From CAWGYT01 sp963826795 (GTDB lineage: Bacteria > Planctomycetota > Planctomycetia > Pirellulales > Pirellulaceae), in NCBI GenBank assembly GCA_963826795.1, contig CAWGYT010000020.1, positions 124,001 through 188,000 of the forward strand: DNA of 64,000 nucleotides. The letters run 5' to 3'. A program made the position numbers and the translations under genes. Below, piece after piece: positions 37,495 to 47,315 of this stretch. Positions within the stretch are counted from its first letter, which is position 1. Each line of letters starts with the position of its first letter. The notes beneath the pieces are model-generated. The model was given only the letters and a program-made list of their open reading frames with translations. It did not search any database and was not told the origin of the DNA.

Positions 37495-40400
37495 TCAAGG
37501 CCCGTTCCGCGGCGGGGGCGTTGAAGGGCTTAGCGAACGCCGCTGCACCGGCGCGATCGCGTAGTAGTCGACCGGAATCAGCTCCGGCAGACGAACGGAA
37601 GCCCCGGCGTGGGTTTCCGCTGCCCGAAGCACCGCCTCGCTATCCGAACGGTCCTCCGCCTGGTCGGGATCCAACTCGGCCAGCACGGAAGCCGCCGGCG
37701 GTGAATCGAGCGGCGAACGCGTCAGGCGATGCGATTCGGCGTGTCGGGAGACAACGAGCGTCGGAATTCCTCGTTCTTGAAACAGCTCGGCGACATCCGT
37801 CTGCGCCGTTGTGAGCAAGATCTGTTGGCGTTCCCCAAGCTGACAGAGCAGTCGCGCGATTCGTCGAACCGACTCAGGCGATTCGCCAAGCGAGCTGTTC
37901 GTCCAAGATCAGTGGAAAAGGGGCCGGACGTGATACGAGACAACGGGCCAGAGCGAATTGCAGGGCGTGAATCAGGGTGTCTTGTGTCGCTGCTGAGATC
38001 TGCTCCCATGAAACCGCCACGTCGCCTGCCAGTCTCAGCTGGATCGGAGCAGCCGCATCGTCCCAAATGATCACCGCCCCACGTTGCCCCGATAAACGCT
38101 CAAAAAACCGCGCAGCCACTTGCAGGAACCGGGGCGGTTCGTGTGCCGTCGCAGGAAGGGCCGTCGGAGCCTGCCCCGCCGGCGACGGTGAAGTCGGAGC
38201 CTGCCCCGCCGGCGAGCGGTGAAGTCGGAGCCGGTGGAGCCAGGGCCGGTGTGGGAGCTTGGGCCGCCAGCCTTGCAAGTATCGCGCCCACGATCGTCAG
38301 CGCGCGGCGGTCTTCCCAGCCGTCGGACACGTCCCTACTCCCGTCGGGCCATTCATCGGCCCGACGCGCAGCGGGGCGTGTGCGGCTTGCGAGCTCTTCG
38401 ATCTGGGACCGCTCCGACTGCAGTTCCCGCTGATAACGGGTCAGCAATTCCTGTCGCGCCGCGGCGTCCGCCCGGAGCGTCTCAAGATGTAACTCCAGGT
38501 CTGTTTGATCCGCCAGCCACTGGCGAATCTCCGCGCCCCGGGGATGCTGCCCCAGCTCGCGTTCGAATTCCGCCTCCAGCTGGATCCGCTCATGCGCCCG
38601 TCGATCCTGTTCCGCACGCGCGATGATCGACGCTTCAAGCTGGGCAAGGTCCTCGGCGCCGACTCGTTCGAGCCGTTTCGCGCGGCGCAGTTTCAGTTTC
38701 TTGAGTTGACGCTGCAGGTCCGCCACTGTCTCCTGGTAACCGTCCGCCGCCCGCCGCTCCGAGTCGTGCCGTTCGGCGCTGCGCTGAGCCGCCTGCAGTC
38801 GGGCAAGCCATTCGCGGGGCGCCCGCGAGCTGGCCGAGTCCGCTTCGTCGTCTAAGCAGGCCGCCGCCCGCTCGCACCAATCGTCGATCGACTGCTGCTG
38901 ACGCACCATCCGCTGCCGCAAATCCGCTCGCGCCTCGGCCGTCGGTGTTGTCAAATGGGTCCGCATCCGTCGGCCGAGTGCGGCAATCGCTTGTGACGGC
39001 GTGACGTCGGCGGGTAGATCCCAGCGGGCCAACGTCGCGTGCCAATTTCGCTCGGCATCCTCGGCGAGCCGCACGGTCGGCACCTTGGCTGGCAAGGCCG
39101 GTGTCACCGCCTTCTGCCAACGCGAATCCGACGGGGCCCGCTCCCACAGGGCCGGTTCCGACTCGGCCGGTTCGGCGGTCGGTGTTCTGGGGTCCAACGT
39201 GTCGGTCGCGTGCAAGTGCTGCAACTGGTCGATCAGCTGGGTGACGCGGATCCGCTGGGCTCGCAGCTGGTCGCTCGGTGTCCGCTCGAAACTAACCTTC
39301 AGCAGTGCGGCCGCGATCAAACACGTCAGTCCGATGGAGCCCGTGGCCAGCTCGGCACCGTCCAGGTTCAGTAGCAGGGCTGCCAGCATCGTCGTCGTGC
39401 CGGCTGAGAAGAGCAAGCCGATCCCGAGTATCGCTTGCCGGGAAAGAAGCTGCCGCGCCAGCAACTGGCGCGTCCCGTCACGTAGCTGATGGATCTGGCG
39501 ACGTAGTTCTGCGACTTGCTCGGCCCCGGAATCGCGTGAGTCGGAGCCGCCCGCTGTGGCCGAGATCGTTTTCGGTTGAGCCCGATTCCGTTGAGCCCGG
39601 CGAGACGCCCGGCGCTCGCGTGCCGCGTGCCTGATTTCGGCAATTGCCCTCGTTACGTCGGCCTGCGATGGGACGCCGGACGATACGTCGCCAGCCCGAG
39701 TCTGCGGCAACTCGCGCCGCAGCGACTCGAGTCGCTCGAGGTGATCCTGGCATCGAGGCCAATCCGCTAAGACCGCGACCACGCGTTCAAGATTCGGATG
39801 CGTCGCCTCATTGTGCGTGACGTCTGCCGCCGCCCGTGCTGCCTGAAGCTGGCGGCGAACCTCGGCCAATTCCTGATCCAATCGGCGAATCAATTTCAGA
39901 TCGTCCGGCGTCGGCACCGGCGCGTCGTCGCTGGTCTGCTGCGCCGCGAGCTCGTCCAGATGCTGCCGCCGCTGGCGAAAGGGGATCGCTTGTGCGACCG
40001 AACCCAGCTCCTCGTCCAGTTGCTGCAACTGCTGGCGCGTCTCCTGAATCTGACCGCGCAGCTGGTCGGCTCGGCGTTTGGACTCCCAGTAGGCAGCTCG
40101 GATGGACACGGGTCCCGGCGAAAAGGAAACGTCCGGATTCGACTCGCCCGATTCGCCAGCACCGATTCGCCAGCGCCGATTCGCCAGCGGTCGATTGGCC
40201 AGCGGTCGATTCGCCAGCGGTCGAGTTGGGATCTGAGGCGGATCCGGGCGACTTGGGCGGATCGGGCCGGTCTCGATCCTGCCGGAACCGCGTTTCATAC
40301 TGTCTCCAAAGCGTGAGCGCTGTCGAGGCGGAGTCGACGGGCCGGACAGATTGCGCCTCACGCTCGCCGGCGGAAGCCATCGGTGATTGAGGCGGCGACA

Positions 40401-41025
40401 CGGAGGGTGCCGCCACCGCCTCGCGATGATTCTTCGCACGGGCTGAACTCGAACTTCGTTCGCCGCGCGGAGATCGACGACGGCGCAAGAGTCGCGGTAA
40501 GAAACGGGACGCCCGCCACGCGGACAGTCGATCCTGCGGAGCCAGCTGATCGGTAAACACGGACAGGTAGCCGTCAGCCCCCAGCCGATTTAGCTCGGCG
40601 AGCAACGACCCATCGAGTGCCGGTTGGTCCGCGCCGACCAACACCTGCAAATCACTCAATTGCCCGTCCTCGATCAACAGCCGACACAAGTCGAAGGATT
40701 CGCCGGCATCGGCGTCTCGCGGCCCCACAATCAGCGAACCACCACGCGACTGCGTCGTCTCCGACGTCGCCCCGAACAAGAGCGTGGGCACGAATTGACG
40801 CAGCCGCTCCGCCTCGCCGGGCGACGGCATTTGAATCACGTTCAGGTTAGGACAGAGCTGATGGAGCGCGAGGTCGTCGACCCCGTCGAACGCATCAATA
40901 AACAAATCCTGGATCCACACCGGCGCGCTTCCTTGCTGAATCGTGGCGGGGCCATCCGCGAGGCACAGTGACGCCGCTTGCCCCGCTGTCTCGATGCATG
41001 GTAGCTGATCGGCAACCGACCGCAA
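37495..41025 (-). CDS. Membrane-anchored coiled-coil SMC-like ATPase-related protein; three or more frameshifts
   Basis: One protein of about 1,170 residues is spread over several frames. 41025 to about 40200: an N-terminal region of about 250 residues (PVWIQDLFIDAFDGVDDLA, GSLIVGPRDADAGE) then a basic linker. Repeat-bearing linker near 40151-40224, then coiled coil (RRADQLRGQIQETRQQLQQL), two adjacent membrane segments (ILGIGLLFSAGTTTMLAALL and TGSIGLTCLIAAALL), more coiled coil, and a Pro/Ala linker with repeats near 38163-38232. 38130-37495: SMC/YhaN-like C-terminal block (FPLILDEQLA as Walker B; RIARLLCQLGERQQILLTT). The frame is lost near 40170, 38200 and 37888. No Walker A is visible at the N-terminus, unlike true SMC/Rad50/YhaN proteins. 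Function unknown. Confidence 0.62.
38163..38232. repeat. In-gene repeat coding a Gly/Ala/Pro linker
   Basis: A 23-bp unit (gtcggagcctgccccgccgg + cga) occurs at 38163 and 38193, with a partial third copy at 38224. Spacers between copies differ by one base, and the SMC-like frame is lost here. Confidence 0.75.
40151..40224. repeat. In-gene 15-bp tandem repeat coding (S-T-A-G-E/Q)n
   Basis: On the minus strand, units such as gaatcgaccgctggc repeat about five times. Three are 15 bp and two (gaatcggcgctggc, gaatcggtgctggc) are 14 bp. The two single-base losses move the reading frame by two, exactly where the SMC-like protein switches frame to GESGESNPDVSF. Confidence 0.8.
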
Positions 41026-41125
41026 ACGTCAATGAGATTCGCGAGTTTTTTTCAACCCGCACAAAGTCGGAACCTCGAACGACCTGCTTCGTCCGCCGAT
41101 CGGTCGCCGCCTGACGCGGGCTCCT

Positions 41126-42489
41126 TCACAGCTGCCAGCCCTCGCGGTACGAGCGGCGATAATACGGAGCGGCGCTGGGGCAATTCGTAATGGACCCGGC
41201 ATCGCCGTCGTATTCCAAAGCTTGCCCCAGACGGACCGCCAGATTGCCCAGCAACATCGATTCCGTCAAGACGGACGCGTAGTCAAAGTTGCTGGTCGGC
41301 GCCGGACCGCCCTGAATCGCTCGAATCCATTCTCGCTTCTGGTTCGCGTCGCGATTTTCGTCGCCGCCAAGACGCTCCAAGGTCGGTGTCGGGCGCGGGA
41401 AGTCCGCGAACTTGTCACGCGGCAACACCAGTTGCTCGATCCCGTAGTCGCTGGGCGTGAAGATCGAACCCTTTTCGCCGATCAGAATCATCCCGCTGTC
41501 GGAGGCCCGTTCGCCTTGCAGCACCTCGGCAGGAGGCAAATTGCGGCACCTTCCTTGGCACCCTCGTACCAGGTCAGCTTGACCGGAGGCAGATTGCCCC
41601 GCGCCGCGAACTGGTAGGTAATGGTGGCCCACGCCGGATACGTTTCGGGATTGATCGCTCCGCTCAGGGCCGAAATCTGATGGGGTAGTCCCAATTTCAA
41701 ACCCATGAACGCGAGGTTGGCCGTGTGACAGGCCATGTCGCCCAAGGACCCGGTCCCGAAGTCCCACCAGCCGCGCCAGTCATGCGGATGGTAAACCGGA
41801 TGATAGGGTCGCCATGGTGCCGGCCCCAGGAAGAGATCCCAATGGACGTGCGCCGGAATCGGCGGCGTTTCACTGGGCCGAGCGACAAGATCGGGAGCCT
41901 GCTTCCAATACTTGAACGGCCGGTTGGTCCACACATGGACCTCCTGAATGGGCCCCACCAGACCCGACTGGATCAATTCGACGCCGGCCCGGAATCCGTC
42001 GGCCGCTGTGCCTTGGTTCCCCATCTGGGTCTGAACCTGGTACTGCCGCGCCGTCTCGCGCATCAGGCGCACTTCCGACGGAGAATGCGTCAGCGGCTTC
42101 TGGCAGTAGACGTGCTTGCCCATCCGCATCGCTCGGATACTGGCCGACGCGTGGTGATGGTCCGGTGTGCTGACAACGACGGCGTCGATTTGCGTGTCCA
42201 TCTCCTCCAGCATCTGGCGATAGTCATGAAAGCGGCGGGCTTTCGGAAAGCTCTCGGCCTTGCTGCCCAGTCGCTGGTCGTCGATGTCACAAATCGCCAC
42301 GACGTTGCCGAACTGCACCGCCTGGTCGATGTCGCTGGACCCTTTTCCTCCGATGCCGATCCCCGCGATGTTCACCGTTTCGTTGGGCGATTGACTCAAT
42401 CCAAACTGAGACTGCGTCCCGACCCAAAAACCGACGGCACCGGCAGATGACGTTTGGAGAAAACGGCGGCGATGAAGGCGTTGAGGCAT
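41126..42489 (-). CDS. Tat-exported Gfo/Idh/MocA-type oxidoreductase; frameshift near 41545
   Basis: From ATG 42489 (MPQRLHRRRFLQTSSAG), a Tat signal. The NAD-binding part has VNIAGIGIGGKGSSD, AICDIDD, DAVVVSTPDHHHA and the EKP-like CQKPLTHS, then HDWRGWWDFGTGSLGDMACH. This frame ends at 41488. The family C-terminus continues in another frame from about 41545 (NLPPAEVLQGE, GMILIGEKGSIF, CPSAAPYYRRSYREGW), so one indel splits the gene. Repaired length is about 450. These secreted oxidoreductases are numerous in planctomycetes and act on sugars or inositols in characterised relatives; the substrate here is unknown. Confidence 0.83.
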
Positions 42490-42701
42490 CAGTGGCACTC
42501 CGAGAAAAACATCGCAAGCCCTCCGCCACGGCAGCACGCCGCCGCTGGTCAACTCGCGGACAAAGATCAATCCCTGGCCCACAAGCTACCGCAGCCGAGG
42601 CCCCAACGCAAACCACTTTCAGGCTGCCCTGGGCACTGTTAAGATCGATTCGCGTTAGGGCGGCGACCGACAGTGAGGGTCTCAACCGGAAGGATGTCGC
42701 G

Positions 42702-43088
42702 ATGTCGGATGAAACCACCTCGGTCGCGGAACTCCGCGCTCAAGTGAAATCGTTCGTCGCCGAGCGTGACTGGGAACAGTTTCACTCACCCAAGAACCTG
42801 TCGATGGCGCTGGCGATCGAGGCCGCGGAGTTGATGGAGCACTTTCAGTGGCTTTCCGTTGCACAGTCCCGAAGTCTGCGGAACGATCGGGCAAGACGAG
42901 AGGCCGTGGGCGAGGAAATGGCCGACGTGCTTTGCTATCTTCTGGCAATGGCCAACGAAATGGACTTGGATCTCACCACCACGATGCAGGCCAAGATGGC
43001 CAAGAATGCCGTCAAGTACCCCGTCGCTGAGTTCCGAGGTCGATTCGGACCGGATGACCCTCGCCCCGTCGGGGATGGAAACGTCTAA
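42702..43088 (+). CDS. MazG-like nucleotide pyrophosphohydrolase
   Basis: 128 residues from ATG 42702, with GGAAGG 10-15 bases upstream; longer in-frame starts overlap the divergent Gfo/Idh gene. The fold is all-helical with EAAELMEHFQW (E..E) and EMADVLCYLLAMANEM (E..D), the four acidic Mg2+ ligands of the MazG/dUTPase superfamily; KNLSMALAIEA and DWEQFHSPKNL match the short RS21-C6/dCTPase-like branch. It should hydrolyse non-canonical or excess dNTPs to NMP and pyrophosphate in the cytoplasm. Confidence 0.86.
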   Translation: MSDETTSVAELRAQVKSFVAERDWEQFHSPKNLSMALAIEAAELMEHFQWLSVAQSRSLRNDRARREAVGEEMADVLCYLLAMANEMDLDLTTTMQAKMAKNAVKYPVAEFRGRFGPDDPRPVGDGNV

Positions 43089-43105
43089 GGCCCCGACTCA
43101 ACGAA

Positions 43106-43143
43106 AACGGCCATCGACCCCCAAAGGAGCGCCGATGGCCGTT
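43106..43143. terminator. Hairpin between convergent MazG-like and PEP-CTERM genes
   Basis: Perfect 11-bp inverted repeat aacggccatcg/cgatggccgtt with a 16-base loop, starting 17 bases after the MazG-like stop. It lies between convergent genes and could serve both strands; neither side has a long T tract. Confidence 0.55.
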
Positions 43144-43177
43144 GCGATCGACGTGTTGTTCACCTGCGACGCGCTGA

Positions 43178-43879
43178 TTACGCTCGAAGTCGGCCCCGTC
43201 CCTGGCCCAAGCCGACCAGCCCTAGTCCCACGATTGCGAGCACCACGCTCGACGGCTCCGGGACCTGTGCCCCAAGGTTGGCCGTCCCGTCCGCTGTGAA
43301 GTCCTGAACATTCCCCGATTGAGAATCGATCGTCAGGCCCTGGCCATCGTTGACGTCCGTCAAGGCAATCGAGATGGAGGACTGAGAGAGATCGGCTGCG
43401 TCCAAGAGCGTCAACAGCGACCCGCCGGTGAACGAGCCAAAGCCCGTCGTCAAGAATCCGCCCGTGGCACTCCCGCCCGTCGGCCCCGACAGCGTGCCGC
43501 TTCCGAGCGTACCGCCCAGCAGCAACTCGTTGGACGGACCGTATAGCGAAAACGTGCCGCCAGCGGTCGGCTGCAACACCGTCGTGCCGATCACGGTGGG
43601 CGCCTCGGTCACGGCAATGTCGGCCAAGCTAAACGAGGCGCGGTCGCCCTCAATGAATAGCGCTCCCCCCAAGACTCCTAGAAACGTGACCTCCGTGTTC
43701 TGGTCTCCTACCGTCGCGCCAAATTCATCGTCGAACGTCGAAAGCGTGGAGTTGCTTAAAGCAATATCCGGCTTTGAGTCCGTTCCAAACCCCAGCTTGA
43801 TGATCGTACCCGCCCAGGTGGACGCGGGGCAAAATGTCAGGGCTGTCGCAACGATTGCGAGCGTCGTAAATCGATACAT
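43178..43879 (-). CDS. PEP-CTERM sorted protein
   Basis: 233 residues. Signal peptide (ATALTFCPASTWAG) and C-terminal VPEPSSVVLAIVGLGLVGLG followed by GRGRLRA, the exosortase signal. The body is Gly/Thr/Ser/Leu-rich (FSLYGPSNELLLGGTLGSG) with no cysteine in the mature part and no enzyme motif. Another PEP-CTERM gene lies 320 bases upstream on the same strand. Confidence 0.83.
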   Translation of the reverse strand: MYRFTTLAIVATALTFCPASTWAGTIIKLGFGTDSKPDIALSNSTLSTFDDEFGATVGDQNTEVTFLGVLGGALFIEGDRASFSLADIAVTEAPTVIGTTVLQPTAGGTFSLYGPSNELLLGGTLGSGTLSGPTGGSATGGFLTTGFGSFTGGSLLTLLDAADLSQSSISIALTDVNDGQGLTIDSQSGNVQDFTADGTANLGAQVPEPSSVVLAIVGLGLVGLGQGRGRLRA

Positions 43880-43908
43880 TAGCTACATCCTTATCTGGTG
43901 TCTCGTTG

Positions 43909-44157
43909 TCATGCCTGCTTACGAACGGATTGAGCGAGATCAGGCCGGGGCAACGCGGTGGTGTACGTCAAGCCGTGGCCAGCGTGCGGGCGCTCTGGAT
44001 CAGCATCCAACCCGTCTGGAATCGACCGGGTCATCGGGCCATAGACTTCCTCCTTGGCTGGCCGTAACACAAGTGACCCATCCTTGGGTCCCTGGGCGAC
44101 GAATATGTTCAATTCTCGCAACTGGGTCAACAGCAAGAAATCGACGCCCCCCGCCAT
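43909..44157 (-). CDS. Small protein of unknown function (82 residues)
   Basis: Kept because ATG 44157 has GGGAGG five bases upstream and the frame sits neatly between two same-strand PEP-CTERM genes. The sequence starts MAGGVDFLLLTQLRELN and is otherwise polar. No signal peptide, membrane segment or recognised domain. It could be a chance frame. Confidence 0.4.
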   Translation of the reverse strand: MAGGVDFLLLTQLRELNIFVAQGPKDGSLVLRPAKEEVYGPMTRSIPDGLDADPERPHAGHGLTYTTALPRPDLAQSVRKQA

Positions 44158-44197
44158 TCAATCCTCCCGCCAGCGAGCGAGCGCCGGATATCTCGTT

Positions 44198-44689
44198 TTA
44201 GCTAGCAACAATTGGGCCGAACACAATCGTCGCCGCCCTCGAGCGGAAGAACGGCGAGCGGAAGAAGGGTGCCAGAGCCAAGAGGCCGAGCGACAAAAAG
44301 CGGCCGCCCATCGGCTCGGGAACCTGGAAAAACGTCTGGTCGACAAAGGACAAGTCAGCCTGGCTCGTCGTCGCCCGCATCAAAATGTTCTTCTGGATCA
44401 GAAGCTTCGATTGAGGTTCGTCGAAACGGACTGAGTCCACCAGACGACCGGCGGCCGTGGGAATTCGCAGCACCTCGTCGAATTCGGTAAAGATCGGTAA
44501 GAACGTTTCGGTCACGGAAACGTTGCCGTCGCCACGGGCGATGATGATCGTTCCCTCAGTGGCGATCCGGTTCGAAAGGCTGATCGCAGCCCCCTCTGCA
44601 GGCAACGTCACCAAGCTCGCCATCCATCCAAGCAGTCCCGCCACGGCCCACGGCCGCGCGGCCAAATTGCACTGCATTATGCATTGCAT
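44198..44689 (-). CDS. Small PEP-CTERM sorted protein
   Basis: 163 residues from ATG 44689, with AAGGAGGG before it. Signal peptide about residues 10-33 (WAVAGLLGWMASLVTLPAEGA). The ending has VPEPMGGRFLSLGLLALAPFF then FRSRAA. The helix after VPEP is followed by a longer tail than usual (about 20 residues). Mature domain of about 95 residues, unrecognised, with acidic and hydrophobic alternation suggesting beta structure. Confidence 0.75.
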   Translation of the reverse strand: MQCIMQCNLAARPWAVAGLLGWMASLVTLPAEGAAISLSNRIATEGTIIIARGDGNVSVTETFLPIFTEFDEVLRIPTAAGRLVDSVRFDEPQSKLLIQKNILMRATTSQADLSFVDQTFFQVPEPMGGRFLSLGLLALAPFFRSPFFRSRAATIVFGPIVAS

Positions 44690-45056
44690 TAGACACCCTC
44701 CTTCCGGACCGGTTGTTCATCTTGCGACATGCATGGACGACGTGACAGCGAGCGATTCTAACCCGCGACCCACCGCTGTCAAGAGATTTTAGCGGCGTTC
44801 TTGTGAGTTAAGAAAATTTCACCCAAACATCTTCTTGAGCTGTAAATCTAGGGGTTTCGCGATGGTGGCACCCCTGACTCACGCACGTCAAAGTGCGGAC
44901 TTAGCGGCAACTGGCGAGAATTTGGCCTTGCCGCGTAGGTTGCTCGGTCGACATCTGAGACCCCCCCCTAACTCGGCCTCAATTGCGGCATCAAATCCCC
45001 GGCGTTTCAGCAGGCAGCAGGCAGGGACGCGGGGCAAGCGCATTCCAACTGCGCAA
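44690..45056. other. Intergenic region between two minus-strand genes
   Basis: About 370 bases. Contains a long inverted pair (gaaaatttcacccaaacatc with a partial match downstream) and AT-rich stretches near 44785-44860 that probably hold the promoter of the PEP-CTERM gene. No coding frame supported. Confidence 0.35.
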
Positions 45057-45092
45057 CAAAAAACCGGCCGAAGCTTGATGCGACGGCCGGTT
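45057..45092 (-). terminator. Intrinsic terminator of the cytochrome c peroxidase gene
   Basis: Read on the minus strand: 9-bp stem aaccggccg/cggccggtt with a 13-base loop, followed by TTTT, starting 34 bases after the stop codon. Confidence 0.75.
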
Positions 45093-45126
45093 CGGGGTTG
45101 GGTCAACGGGTCATCGGGAAAAAGCC

Positions 45127-46563
45127 CTACTGCTGAGGCAGGCGGTCGGACCGAAGTTTGGGAAAGCCGCTGGTCAAACCCTCGACCATGAATGCGACCA
45201 GGTCCTTTTCCTCTTGCTCCGACAAATTGAGTTTCTTGACCTTGTCGCTGAGCCACGGGTTCGGATGTCCCCCCTTGTCGTACCACTCCACCACTTCTTC
45301 CAACGTGGCCTGACTCCCGTCGTGCATGTAGGGAGGCGAGAGCGCGACGTTTCGAACGGTGGGCGTTTTGAAGGCCCCTTTGTCCGCCTCCATCTTGGTC
45401 ACAACGTACCGTCCCAAGTCCGGTGTTTCGGCATCCATGCCAACACCGAGATTGTGGTACTTTTCGTCGGTGAAATTGCCGCCTGCGTGGCAAGCCGTGC
45501 AGCCACCTTTTTCAGAGAAAAACAGTTCCCGCCCTCGCTTGGCGCTCTCCGACATGGCCGCACTACCTTTCAGAGCTGCTTCGTACTCGGTGTATAATTC
45601 GGGGTCTTCTTCTTTGAGATCCGCCAATTCATCGCCATAAGATTGCTCAATCGTCCTGACCTTTTCGTAGTAGTCATACGGAGCTGGCAGCGACACAATG
45701 GCCCGCTCGAAGGTCGCAATGGCCTTGCCAATCGTGTCGATCGAGACGCCGGAATCGGGAAAGATCTTTTCAAATTGGAGACGATACCCGTCCAGGTTCT
45801 TGACGGTCTCGACGGCTGCCGCGTGTGTGTTCCCCATTTCGATCGGGTTCGCGATAGGCCCGACTGCTTGGGCCTCGAGCGACGGGGCACGCCCGTCCCA
45901 GAACTGTGCTCCGGAAACGATTCGGTTGTAGCTGACCGGCGAATTCCGATTCCCCGTCTGTCCGCCCACACCGACGCCAAACTGAGTCTTGCGACCAAAG
46001 CCTTCGTCGGGGTGGTGGCAACTCGCGCAGCTGATCGTCCCGTCGGATGACAGCCGCGTGTCAAAGTAAAGTTGCCGCCCTAGTTCGATCTTGGCTCGCG
46101 TCATCGGATTTTCGTCGATGTGTTGGATATTGGCGGCCGCGGCAGAGATTCCCATTGGCAGTTCGGGCAGAATCACGCGGTGATTCTCCGGGTTTTCGAG
46201 CCACGCCCGGATCTGCGCGAGGGTCAGCTCGCCCTCACCAGGAATCCCTCCCGTCAAGTCGTCGGTTCCCAGGGGCACCGAAACGGGCTCCAGGTTGACG
46301 GCCACCGCGCGGGTCTCGGCCAGGTTCTCGGCGACCGAGGCGTCGGACTCACTCGAGCCCGCGAGGACGCCCGAAGAGGAGGTGGCGTCTTCGGGCGAGG
46401 GCAAGGGATTCACCGAGGCCGTCGAATCGATTGCTGCCGAATCGGAATCCGGCGTGGCCGCCGACCCGCCGTCGGTCTGATTTGGGGCTGGCTTCGCCGC
46501 CGGTCGGCAGCCAAAACCGATGAGGACGAGGGCCGCGAGTGTCAATACAGAAGCCTGTCGCAT
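45127..46563 (-). CDS. Di-heme cytochrome c peroxidase (MauG/CCP family) lipoprotein
   Basis: 478 residues from ATG 46563 with AGGAGAAGG upstream; a longer open frame above it crosses a repeat and is discarded. Lipobox LIGFGC, then an acidic Ser-rich linker (about 25-120). Two c-type heme sites: CASCHH and CTACHA. Family landmarks include LGRQLYFDTRLSSDGTISCASCH, RNSPVSYNRI, FWDGRAPSLEAQAVGP and FKTPTVRNVALSPPYMHDG. The enzyme reduces H2O2 with electrons from small cytochromes in the periplasm; MauG-type oxidation of a protein is the alternative. The long N-terminal linker probably spaces it from the membrane. Confidence 0.9.
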   Translation of the reverse strand: MRQASVLTLAALVLIGFGCRPAAKPAPNQTDGGSAATPDSDSAAIDSTASVNPLPSPEDATSSSGVLAGSSESDASVAENLAETRAVAVNLEPVSVPLGTDDLTGGIPGEGELTLAQIRAWLENPENHRVILPELPMGISAAAANIQHIDENPMTRAKIELGRQLYFDTRLSSDGTISCASCHHPDEGFGRKTQFGVGVGGQTGNRNSPVSYNRIVSGAQFWDGRAPSLEAQAVGPIANPIEMGNTHAAAVETVKNLDGYRLQFEKIFPDSGVSIDTIGKAIATFERAIVSLPAPYDYYEKVRTIEQSYGDELADLKEEDPELYTEYEAALKGSAAMSESAKRGRELFFSEKGGCTACHAGGNFTDEKYHNLGVGMDAETPDLGRYVVTKMEADKGAFKTPTVRNVALSPPYMHDGSQATLEEVVEWYDKGGHPNPWLSDKVKKLNLSEQEEKDLVAFMVEGLTSGFPKLRSDRLPQQ

Positions 46564-46646
46564 GGATTGTCCTTCTCCTATCTCGATGCCAAGGAAGCCG
46601 TTTGAGAACCGAGGACGGGTGTCAGTCGATTTCTCTCGAAGTGAGC

Positions 46647-46748
46647 GTTGGAAAAAGGGGTCAGGTTGGAAAAAGGGGTCAGGTCCCAAAAAGCCGGAAC
46701 GGCCCTTCGGGTGCTTTGCCCTCTTGGGACCTGATCCCTTTTCCCAAC
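46647..46748. repeat. Palindromic dispersed element, copy 3, with a duplicated arm end
   Basis: The left arm begins with two tandem 18-bp copies of gttggaaaaaggggtcag (46647-46664, 46665-46682). The core ccggaacggcccttcgggtgc follows, then a right arm at 46721-46748. It lies 84 bases upstream of the peroxidase start. The duplication makes this copy 102 bp. Confidence 0.88.
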
Positions 46749-47315
46749 CCGACCTGCATCCGATCGACTCCTCGATGTCCGCCAGCCGACCTTCGGGTTC
46801 ACGCGATTTCTGGCTCTTTCTGAAACTCGAGAAATCACGAAAAGCTTGCAGCGCACGCAAGGTGGACTCGAAAACCGATTCGTTTGACCCTACTATAGAA
46901 GCAGCGACCGGGCGATGACAACCTGCCGGGTGGAAAACGAGCCGGATGGGCACCCTGTGCGGCGTTCGACCGCGGACCCTTGGAATCGAAAGTTGCCCCG
47001 TCCGGCATACCCGGTTTGAGTGAGGTCCCTTGAAGGTCTCAGCCGGCAGCGACTGGATCGATGAGAGCCGAATTGACCTCCCCGCCGGGTCTTGGACGCG
47101 ACGGGAGCTTCCCCAACCGGCTCTCGGCGCAATCGAAGTCGCGGCAGTGGGGCGGGTGAGCGGCTTAGGGACGAGTGGCGAAGGGTCGAGCGGCAGGCTC
47201 AACTCGCGTCAATCGCCCGATCGGCTGGTTGACGCCGACCCGCCAAATGCCGCAGTTCGACTTATCCGCCCGAAGCATTTTCGCTGTTCCCCATCACACC
47301 GCAGGAATACTCGTG
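46749..47315. other. Intergenic region, no gene recognised
   Basis: Upstream region shared by the peroxidase gene (minus) and a small membrane protein (plus). A minus-strand open frame crosses it in phase with the peroxidase, but it translates the repeat and has no family signal. Confidence 0.4.

Noticed and set aside
46563..47202. Upstream extension of the peroxidase reading frame
   Set aside because: It translates the dispersed palindrome and lacks a signal peptide; the ATG at 46563 has a good ribosome site and a lipobox follows.
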